Positions 1-4,873 of a DNA stretch of 6,850 nucleotides are shown here, piece by piece. The notes beneath the pieces are model-generated. The model made no database searches. It was not told the origin of the DNA and saw only the letters and a list, made by a program, of their open reading frames with translations. The position numbers and the translations under genes are program-made. Positions within the stretch are counted from its first letter, which is position 1. Each line of letters starts with the position of its first letter. Origin of the DNA: Candidatus Bathyarchaeota archaeon (GTDB lineage Archaea; Thermoproteota; Bathyarchaeia; 40CM-2-53-6); contig VBBA01000100.1 of assembly GCA_005888675.1 (NCBI GenBank), positions 1 through 6,850 of the forward strand. Reading direction: 5' to 3'.

Positions 1-1
1 A

Positions 2-103
2 ACTTGTTCAGATTGCGGCAAGGAGACGGAAGTCCCCTTCAAGCCGTCGCAAGGCAGACCTGTCTACTGTAGGGACTGCTACCAGAAGCATAGAAGATTC
101 TAG
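2..103 (+). CDS. CxxC-x17-CxxC zinc-ribbon protein (C-terminal part)
   Basis: The frame is open from the left edge and ends at TAG 101-103, so the N-terminus lies outside the window. The 33 visible residues contain CSDC, then 17 residues including VPFKPSQGRPVY, then CRDC and a basic end (YQKHRRF). Four cysteines as two CxxC pairs separated by exactly 17 residues match the small zinc-ribbon family named for that spacing (CxxC-x17-CxxC domain, found in archaea and some bacteria). The cysteines presumably bind one zinc ion. The biochemical role of the family is not established, and a nucleic-acid or ribosome-associated role would be a guess. It is too short for usual ORF cut-offs. The coding call rests on motif spacing and an intact stop just after the basic tail. 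Confidence 0.8.
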   Translation, partial: TCSDCGKETEVPFKPSQGRPVYCRDCYQKHRRF

Positions 104-121
104 ATAACACAGGAAGAACTA

Positions 122-142
122 CCGCAGCAATGGTTGTTGCGG
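122..142 (+). other. RNA hairpin after the zinc-ribbon gene
   Basis: The left arm CCGCAGCAA (122-130) pairs with the right arm TTGTTGCGG (134-142) over nine positions around a 3-nt loop (TGG). One pair is G-T, which is a G-U wobble in plus-strand RNA but a C-A mismatch in minus-strand RNA, so the structure favours plus-strand transcription. It starts 19 nt after the stop codon at 103. It could help form or protect the 3' end of the zinc-ribbon transcript, or be part of a structured leader or RNA. No U-run follows, so it is not a classical terminator. Confidence 0.45.
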
Positions 143-290
143 ACCTTCCAATCAAACTAGTCCATGAAACCCGGCTTTTCTTCCGGGCAATCTTTCTCTC
201 ACACTGTTCCAAACCTGTACACGTGTGAGTTACAATCGGGATTTCAGAAGTCCAGCACGAACATGGTCACTTGTTATCACCCTAAAGGTG

Positions 291-298
291 GGAGGTGA
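291..298 (+). promoter_or_regulatory. Strong Shine-Dalgarno site for the mini-SWIB gene
   Basis: GGAGGTGA is a full 8-base match to the archaeal anti-Shine-Dalgarno tail. Its GGAGG core ends 6 nt before the GTG at 302, which fixes the start of the 55-residue gene. TCACC at 277-281 can pair with GGTGA 294-298, and outer arms 269-275/310-316 could extend the fold. The site could therefore be partly masked in the mRNA. That masking is inference. Confidence 0.65.
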
Positions 299-301
299 GT
301 T

Positions 302-469
302 GTGACGACAACAAGTAAAAGAGGTTCTTTCGGAGGTTACGGGATCGAGCTCGATTCCAATCTTGCCTCAGTTCTCGGCGGCAGGGAAGGCCAGAAGGTA
401 ACTCCTTCTGACATGACAAAGAGACTGTGGCAATACATCAAGCGACATAACCTCGGCAAGAAGAACTGA
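302..469 (+). CDS. Mini SWIB/MDM2-domain protein (55 aa)
   Basis: The GTG start follows a near-perfect Shine-Dalgarno site, and the gene ends with TGA at 467-469. A Ser/Lys/Gly-rich N-terminus (residues 1-14) precedes LDSNLASVLGG (17-27), then VTPSDMTKRLWQYIKRHNL (33-51) and GKKN. The pattern of L..VLG followed by a basic helix ending in (L/V)W.YIK.(H/N)NL is the hallmark of the SWIB fold. That fold is known from eukaryotic chromatin-remodelling subunits and MDM2, and also occurs as small stand-alone proteins in chlamydiae and archaea. Usual SWIB domains are about 75 residues and continue after NL with a second half. Here the protein stops four residues later, so it is either a compact variant or a partial fold. 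Basic residues and family precedent suggest a DNA- or chromatin-associated role, but this is inferred. Below the size limit of many gene finders. Confidence 0.72.
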   Translation: MTTTSKRGSFGGYGIELDSNLASVLGGREGQKVTPSDMTKRLWQYIKRHNLGKKN

Positions 470-520
470 CCCGCTCCTTTGATAGACAGGTAACTCTGTC
501 ACAACAAACCTTCCCACTTG

Positions 521-540
521 TGGCCCAAGTTTCTTGGCCA
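521..540 (+). other. Hairpin downstream of the mini-SWIB gene
   Basis: TGGCC(C)AAG at 521-529 pairs with CTTGGCCA at 533-540. This gives eight base pairs, one bulged C and a 3-nt TTT loop. A weaker GACAG/CTGTC repeat (485-489/496-500) lies just upstream. Both follow the TGA at 469, so they may shape or stabilise the 3' end of the mini-SWIB transcript. No long T-tract follows, so a terminator role is only possible. Confidence 0.35.
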
Positions 541-635
541 ATCAAAATTCCGTCCAAGCTGCAGGTTTACATCCTCTCCAGAAAGAGAATGCCGAGCTCT
601 AAACGGTGGGCACCATCTCAGAAGAAGCCGAGTTA

Positions 636-648
636 CATCATACTTACC
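636..648 (+). promoter_or_regulatory. Possible archaeal TATA-like element for the coiled-coil gene
   Basis: An A/T-richer patch (ACATCATACTTAC) sits about 27-39 nt upstream of the ATG at 675, in an otherwise mixed-composition stretch. That distance fits a TATA/BRE element driving a leaderless or nearly leaderless mRNA, and no good Shine-Dalgarno sequence precedes 675. The match to the archaeal TATA consensus is poor, so this is a weak call. Confidence 0.22.
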
Positions 649-674
649 GGGCCCGAAGCGTAAGGTCTCAAATC

Positions 675-1034
675 ATGACAGTCATCCCAACTGGAACGAA
701 GAATACTCTACAGGAACTTTCTAGGGTATTCAACAAGCTCGCAACTGAGCTTACTACAGAGCTTAGCCGCGTAAGAAATGAGATCGAGAACCTCCGGAAG
801 GAAATCCACAGGCTAAAGTCCAGTCCTGCAAGCCAAAGAACAAGTCATTCTTCAAAATCCTCAAAAGGTTCTGGAACAACGGTCAGGCCGCGTGGTCAAA
901 GGAACAGATCGACATCTCACGAGAAGAAGAATCAGGGCCCAGCTCTGCCCAAATCAGACTCCGAGTACATTTTCCCACGCGAGCCCTTCAATCCTCCCAC
1001 ACCCTCGGAACCATCACCACCTTCCAACAATTAG
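675..1034 (+). CDS. Small coiled-coil protein with disordered Ser/Pro-rich tail
   Basis: I do not recognise the family. With the ATG at 675 the protein has 119 residues. Residues 12-47 carry hydrophobic residues at 3/4 spacing (L12, L15, F19, L22, L26, L30, V33, I37, L40, I44, L47) among charged residues, which is a clear heptad coiled coil of about five turns. Residues 49-119 are rich in Ser, Pro, Arg and Lys (for example SSKSSKGS, and a PPTPSEPSPPSNN end) and are probably disordered. The frame also opens upstream to a GTG at 606, but the first 23 residues look non-conserved and the ATG is preferred. There is no signal peptide or membrane segment. A self-associating adaptor or nucleic-acid-binding role is possible but unproven. 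The heptad pattern is the main reason to believe it is coding. Confidence 0.55.
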   Translation: MTVIPTGTKNTLQELSRVFNKLATELTTELSRVRNEIENLRKEIHRLKSSPASQRTSHSSKSSKGSGTTVRPRGQRNRSTSHEKKNQGPALPKSDSEYIFPREPFNPPTPSEPSPPSNN

Positions 1035-1530
1035 CCTCTCGATTTTTCCACTCACGAGTTTATTCTTCGACCTTCTTCAACAGCCCCGTCACAGGGAAGC
1101 CAACTGTTTGTGGAACGGCTATCTCGACATGAAGACTTTAGGCCTATTCTTTGTCGCGACCGATCGACCAGTGTAAGCGGCCATCCCGGATCTTTATCAT
1201 CAACCTCTGTAATGTCTGATAGGCGATACGGGCCGTTGAATCACTCCACTTGAAATCCTCAGCAGATCCGGACGGTACCTTACATAGTTCGTCGAGTCGC
1301 CAGCAGATCTCTATGGCTCGGGAATATACTTCTGTGCCAAGCCTGTCTGCTCGCTCTTTCGAGGTCGTCATTGGGAGAGGAGCGATAGGGTTGGTCAACA
1401 GGAGATTTGGTGCACGTAACCCACGAGGGGGTCGGTTCCGTTACAGCGTCGGATAAGAGTGCTCCCATGAGACTTTCGAAATTGGCCTTATCAACAGCAT
1501 CCCTTCCTCTTCATGAACAAGGTATTCTGG
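1035..1530. other. Gap between the coiled-coil gene and FEN-1
   Basis: No plausible plus-strand gene is seen here. The overlapping plus-strand frames give Ser/Arg-rich, unlikely proteins. The only candidate is the small minus-strand ORF listed separately. The FEN-1 promoter should lie in the last part of this gap. GAAATTGGCCTTATC around 1478-1492 is a loose BRE/TATA-like candidate, but I would not annotate it as a site. Confidence 0.4.
1144..1371 (-). CDS. Possible small hypothetical protein, opposite strand
   Basis: A minus-strand frame runs from ATG 1371 (or TTG 1398, adding nine residues) to TAG at 1146-1144 and gives about 75 residues. Its composition is protein-like: amphipathic segments such as SRAIEICWRLDELC and STARIAYQTLQRLMIKIRDG, three Trp, two Cys and balanced charge. 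The overlapping frames on both strands look like noise. There is no signal peptide or membrane helix and I recognise no family. No good Shine-Dalgarno or TATA sequence precedes the start. The gene would run against all its neighbours. It fills most of an otherwise empty gap, which modestly supports it, but it could be a chance ORF or a decayed gene. Confidence 0.38.
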   Translation of the reverse strand: MTTSKERADRLGTEVYSRAIEICWRLDELCKVPSGSAEDFKWSDSTARIAYQTLQRLMIKIRDGRLHWSIGRDKE

Positions 1531-2559
1531 TTGGGAGTGATGCTCACTCCGATCATTCATCGCGAGCAGACAACTCTCAAGGCGTTGAAGAACAAATCCT
1601 TCGCAGTAGACGGTAACATCGAGCTACACCAGTTTTTAGCACTAATCCGAAAACACGATGGCAGCCTCTTCACCGACAATCAAGGACATGTTACTTCTCA
1701 CTTGATCGGATTGTTGACAAGGACTGCAAGGCTGGTTGGTGAGTACGGGATGACATTGATCTTCGTTTTCGACGGCAGATTTCATCCTTTGAAGCGAGCA
1801 ACAATGGAGGAACGAAGGAGAGCACGGGAAAAGGCCGAGGCTGAATATGCGAGCGCGATAAAACGGGGCGATGCTGCCTCAGCATGGGCGAAGGCGGTCA
1901 TGACCGGTCGAGTAACGGGTGACGTGCTTCAGGATGCGAAGAGACTCTTAACACTCATGGGAATTCCATGGCTCGATGCTCTCGAAGACGCTGAGGCACA
2001 GGCGAGTCAGATAGCGTCTAAGGGTGAGGTCTGGGCTGTTGGTGGCAAGGATTACGACTCGCTACTCTATGGCGCCCCCATCCTAGTCAGGTATCTGACG
2101 ATAACCGGGACAGAGTACTTGCCGTCCCAGCATCGAACCAGAAAACTTCTTCCAGAGATCATTAACCTTAGAGAGAATCTTCAGATTCTAGGGATTACGA
2201 GAGAGCAGCTTGTCGATCTCGCGATATTGATTGGTACAGACTTTGATCCAGGCATCAAAGGCATTGGACCGAAGAAAGCATTGGCACTGGTGAGGAAATA
2301 TGGCCGAATGGAACAAATCCCTCAAGAGATAAGGGAAAAGTTACCGGGTAACTTTGATGAGATCCGAGAAGTCTTCCTCCGTCCAAATACCGTCCAAGAC
2401 TACAAATTGATTTTTTCGAAGCCGGACATCGATGGACTAGTAAGATTTCTCGTAGAAGAGCGTGGGTTCAATAAGGAAAGGGTTGAGCACGCAGCAACTC
2501 ATCTGCTTGAGTCCTACCATAAGCACTCAGACACAAAACTCGGGGCCTGGCTCGCATAA
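1531..2559 (+). CDS. fen: Flap endonuclease 1 (FEN-1)
   Basis: A structure-specific 5' nuclease that removes 5' flaps during Okazaki-fragment maturation and long-patch base excision repair, working with PCNA. I chose TTG 1531 rather than ATG 1513 because it gives MGVMLTP, the conserved start in which Gly2 becomes the N-terminus. AAGGT lies 7 nt upstream. The length is 342 residues, typical for archaea. The XPG-N region holds D27 (AVDGN) and D81 (FDG), then the helical-arch region (about 88-135). The XPG-I region holds ALEDAEAQA (150-158) and KDYDSLLYG with D174/D176. D238 (GTDFD) precedes the helix-hairpin-helix IKGIGPKKA (243-251). One oddity is that the usual SEGEAQA reads EDAEAQA, so the first of two metal-binding Glu is Asp153. 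The C-terminus TKLGAWLA resembles a PCNA-interacting (PIP) motif but lacks the leading Gln and final Phe. The gene directly precedes DNA ligase. Confidence 0.96.
   Translation: MGVMLTPIIHREQTTLKALKNKSFAVDGNIELHQFLALIRKHDGSLFTDNQGHVTSHLIGLLTRTARLVGEYGMTLIFVFDGRFHPLKRATMEERRRAREKAEAEYASAIKRGDAASAWAKAVMTGRVTGDVLQDAKRLLTLMGIPWLDALEDAEAQASQIASKGEVWAVGGKDYDSLLYGAPILVRYLTITGTEYLPSQHRTRKLLPEIINLRENLQILGITREQLVDLAILIGTDFDPGIKGIGPKKALALVRKYGRMEQIPQEIREKLPGNFDEIREVFLRPNTVQDYKLIFSKPDIDGLVRFLVEERGFNKERVEHAATHLLESYHKHSDTKLGAWLA
2556..2559 (+). promoter_or_regulatory. ATAA overlap of FEN-1 stop and probable ligase start
   Basis: The FEN-1 stop TAA (2557-2559) overlaps an in-frame ATA (2556-2558) of the ligase frame. 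This is the same geometry as the common ATGA stop/start overlap used for translational coupling, with A in place of G. It is the only start-like codon placed where the ligase family normally begins. Initiation at ATA is inferred, and no convincing Shine-Dalgarno sequence precedes it. Confidence 0.4.
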
Positions 2560-4175
2560 GCGTAACACTTCCAGCTCGTTCTCCAACACCTTTCCAGAAA
2601 CTGGCGGAGCTATGTCAGAATCTCGAACAGACAACTAAGCGCGGTGAAAAGACTCGATTGATCGCTGACTTCCTCAGATCCGTAGACCCCTCAGAAATCT
2701 CCGATGCCACGCTCTTCCTAGTCGGCAAGCCCTTCCCAGAATCAGACCCAAGGGTGTTGGAGGTCAGCTATGCCACGATCTCGGAAGCCTCTCGCAACCT
2801 AGGCCAGACGAGACTTTCAGAAGCGCCGTTAGCAATCCACGACGTGTTCAGAACGTTCGACAAGGTATCGGAGGCAACCGGAGCCGGGTCTAGAGTAAGA
2901 AAACTGAGCCTAATCCAGACACTCCTCACCCAAGCGAGTCCGGTAGAGTCTGAATATCTCGTACGGATGATGTTTGGAGAGATGAGGATCGGTGTGGTCG
3001 AAGGAATAGTCCAAGACGCGATCAGCCTCGCTTCCGGCGCTCCGAAAGAATTGGTGCGCAGAGCAAGCATGCTGCACGGTGACATTGGAGACATTGCAAA
3101 GATCGCTATAACTGGGGGTCCAAAAGAATTGCAACGGATCGGCATCCATCTCTTCATCCCAGTAAAACCGATGCTCGCTGAAATGGCCGAGACATTGGAA
3201 ACTGTCCTCAGGGAGCACCCCGATGGAAGCGCGTTTGAGTACAAGCTCGACGGTGCTAGGATTCAGATTCACAAGTCTGGAGACAAGGTCAGGATCTACA
3301 GCCGGCGACTAACAGACGTCACAGACAGCATCGGAGAGATTGTAGCATTCGCCAAGACCAAAGTCGACGCATCTGAGTATCTCATCGAAGGAGAAGTTGT
3401 CGGAATAGGAAAGAATGGTCGACCAATTCCCTTTCAAGACCTAATGCGGCGATTTCGCCGCGTCCATGAGATACAAGCTATGACCGAAAGGATTCCGTTG
3501 AAGATTTACCTCTTCGACGCACTCTATGTGGACGGAAGAACGTTGATCGACGAGCGATACTCGGAACGATGGGAGATCTTGGCCTCCTTGGCAGGTGAGG
3601 ATTATCTGGCCCCAAGGATAGTCGAGCAGGACAAGAAGGAGATCTCACGGTTCTTCGATCTCGCGATCAAAGAAGGTCATGAAGGATTGATGGCGAAGTC
3701 CTTGTCTAGCAACTACTCCCCTGGCGCGAGAGGCAAGAAATGGTTCAAGCTGAAACGGGACGACAAACTCGACATCGTAATCGTCGCAGCAGAGTGGGGA
3801 AGCGGCAGAAGAGTGGGATGGCTCAGCAATTATCATCTCGCCGTTCTGGATCAAGAGACCGGAGAATACCAAATGATTGGGAAAACATTCAAGGGCCTGA
3901 CTGATGCAGAGTTCGATATGATCACAAAACGGTTGCAGGAATTAAAAACTCATGAGGACAAATGGACCGTTTACGTCAAGCCTTCAATAGTTGCCGAAGT
4001 GACATACAACGAGGTCCAGAAGAGCCCTCGCTACAAGTCCGGCTTCGCCTTGAGGTTTGCGAGGATAACTAGCTTCAGAGAGGACAAGTCCCCAGAGGAT
4101 GCCGATACGATTCAGAGACTTCGACAGCTGTATGAAAAACAATTCGAAAAAAAGTCTAGACTAGAATTAACCTAA
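2556..4175 (+). CDS. lig: ATP-dependent DNA ligase (archaeal Lig1 type)
   Basis: Seals nicks through a lysyl-AMP intermediate, completing lagging-strand synthesis and repair. Numbering from the ATA at 2556 gives 539 residues. The first conventional start, TTG 2658 (GGTGA 10 nt upstream), gives 505. The longer form is preferred because codons 2592-2657 encode FQKLAELCQNLEQTTKRGEK, matching the first helices of the DNA-binding domain in archaeal ligases, where the protein normally begins a few residues earlier. No ATG, GTG or TTG occurs in this frame between the stop at 2520 and 2658. The DNA-binding domain is followed by the nucleotidyltransferase domain with motif I KLDGAR (K230 nucleophile), YLFDALYVDG (318-327), motif IV EGLMAK (376-381) and motif V KKWFKLKRD (394-402). 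An OB-fold with SGFALRF then SFREDK ends the protein. Tandem stops TAA-TAG close the gene 14 nt before the next. It lies in an operon with FEN-1, its partner step. Confidence 0.95.
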   Translation: MSVTLPARSPTPFQKLAELCQNLEQTTKRGEKTRLIADFLRSVDPSEISDATLFLVGKPFPESDPRVLEVSYATISEASRNLGQTRLSEAPLAIHDVFRTFDKVSEATGAGSRVRKLSLIQTLLTQASPVESEYLVRMMFGEMRIGVVEGIVQDAISLASGAPKELVRRASMLHGDIGDIAKIAITGGPKELQRIGIHLFIPVKPMLAEMAETLETVLREHPDGSAFEYKLDGARIQIHKSGDKVRIYSRRLTDVTDSIGEIVAFAKTKVDASEYLIEGEVVGIGKNGRPIPFQDLMRRFRRVHEIQAMTERIPLKIYLFDALYVDGRTLIDERYSERWEILASLAGEDYLAPRIVEQDKKEISRFFDLAIKEGHEGLMAKSLSSNYSPGARGKKWFKLKRDDKLDIVIVAAEWGSGRRVGWLSNYHLAVLDQETGEYQMIGKTFKGLTDAEFDMITKRLQELKTHEDKWTVYVKPSIVAEVTYNEVQKSPRYKSGFALRFARITSFREDKSPEDADTIQRLRQLYEKQFEKKSRLELT

Positions 4176-4176
4176 T

Positions 4177-4181
4177 AGGAG
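4177..4181 (+). promoter_or_regulatory. Shine-Dalgarno site for the Dph6-like gene
   Basis: AGGAG overlaps the second of the ligase's tandem stop codons and lies 8 nt before TTG 4190. This supports a TTG start and co-translation with the ligase mRNA. Confidence 0.6.
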
Positions 4182-4189
4182 CTTCTAGC

Positions 4190-4873
4190 TTGCGTGTCGG
4201 CGTCCTGTTTAGCGGTGGGAAGGATAGCGCCTATGCAATCTGGCTACTGCAGCATCAGGGATGGGAGATACCGGTCCTAGTTACTGTACAACCCAAACGG
4301 CCCGAGTCCTTCATTTTCCACTATCCAGGCATCGAATCCACTAGCTTGCAATCCAAAGCCCTAGGGATAGATCAAGTATTCATCAGAGAAGAAACATCTG
4401 GACTCGACGAACTGCAAAATACGCTCTCTCGGGTGAAAAGAGATTACGGGATCGAAGGTGTAGCTACGGGAGCCGTGGCGAGCGATTATCAAAAGACCCG
4501 ATTTGACCACATCTGCGACGGCACCGGCCTGCGAAGCTTCAACCCACTATGGCATAAGAAGCCAGAAACAATTGTTGACGACCTTATCCAAGCTCGTTTC
4601 GATGCAATCATCTCCGGGGTTGCGGCTCGTGGTTTGGACAAGTCATGGCTAGGGCGGCACCTAGACGCTAACGCGTGGAAGGAACTGAAACAGCTATCGC
4701 GCCAGTACGGGATCCACTTAACCGGCGAAGGTGGCGAGTATGAATCATTCGTGGTGGATGCGCCGAATTTCAAACATGCAATAAGGATAGAGAAGACTCG
4801 CGAGGTTTGGGACGGTCAGAGTGGCTACGTGATCATTGAAGAGGCATTACTGATCGACAAGATCCTTAATTGA
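4190..4873 (+). CDS. dph6: Diphthine--ammonia ligase (Dph6-like PP-loop ATPase)
   Basis: Predicted to catalyse the last step of diphthamide synthesis, the ATP-dependent amidation of diphthine on the modified histidine of translation elongation factor 2. The 227-residue length is typical of archaeal stand-alone Dph6. The N-terminal PP-loop SGGKDSA (8-14) binds ATP. The family signatures VATGAVASDYQKTR, then GLRSFNPLW, and the C-terminal GEGGEYESFVVDAP are all present, and I see no missing key motif. The TTG start gives MRVGVLFSGGKDS, placing the PP-loop at the usual distance from the N-terminus, and it has an AGGAG site 8 nt upstream. It lies 14 nt after the ligase, so it is probably the last gene of the FEN-1/ligase transcript. 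Its last 27 bp overlap the end of the convergent amidohydrolase gene. A different PP-loop amidase activity is possible, but the full signature makes Dph6 most likely. Confidence 0.9.
   Translation: MRVGVLFSGGKDSAYAIWLLQHQGWEIPVLVTVQPKRPESFIFHYPGIESTSLQSKALGIDQVFIREETSGLDELQNTLSRVKRDYGIEGVATGAVASDYQKTRFDHICDGTGLRSFNPLWHKKPETIVDDLIQARFDAIISGVAARGLDKSWLGRHLDANAWKELKQLSRQYGIHLTGEGGEYESFVVDAPNFKHAIRIEKTREVWDGQSGYVIIEEALLIDKILN

Larger units (their letters stand above)
104..301 (+). other. Non-coding gap with several potential stem-loops
   Basis: No convincing ORF lies between the zinc-ribbon stop and the mini-SWIB start. Besides the 122-142 hairpin, three more inverted repeats are visible. CCCGG 170-174 faces CCGGG 183-187 and is followed by a pyrimidine-rich stretch, so it may be terminator-like. 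CTCACAC 198-204 faces GTGTGAG 223-229. ACTTGTT 269-275 faces AACAAGT 310-316, which spans the start of the next gene. The segment may contain the end of one transcript and the promoter and leader of the next. I do not recognise a known RNA family here (no tRNA, no C/D-box pair). Confidence 0.4.

Noticed and set aside
110..142. Possible SRP-RNA-like segment (GGAAG and AGCAA motifs)
   Set aside because: Only short generic motifs match. The long SRP rod-like pairing and the Alu-domain signatures are absent.
892..1176. Plus-strand ORF overlapping the coiled-coil gene in another frame
   Set aside because: The composition (runs of His, Ser, Pro, Arg) looks like a shadow frame, while the overlapping frame has a regular heptad coiled coil.
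1250..1616. Several short ORFs on both strands before and into FEN-1 (1250-1456 plus, 1280-1468 minus, 1407-1616 plus)
   Set aside because: Ser/Arg-rich, mutually overlapping translations with no ribosome sites. The last runs into the FEN-1 coding region in the wrong frame.
2523..2559. Programmed -1 frameshift producing a FEN-1/ligase fusion
   Set aside because: The ligase frame is -1 to FEN-1 and open over 2523-2559, but there is no proper slippery heptamer and FEN-1 ends naturally after its PIP-like tail.
2768..3272. Minus-strand ORFs of 120-158 codons inside the ligase
   Set aside because: They lie antisense to strongly conserved ligase coding sequence and have no family signature of their own.
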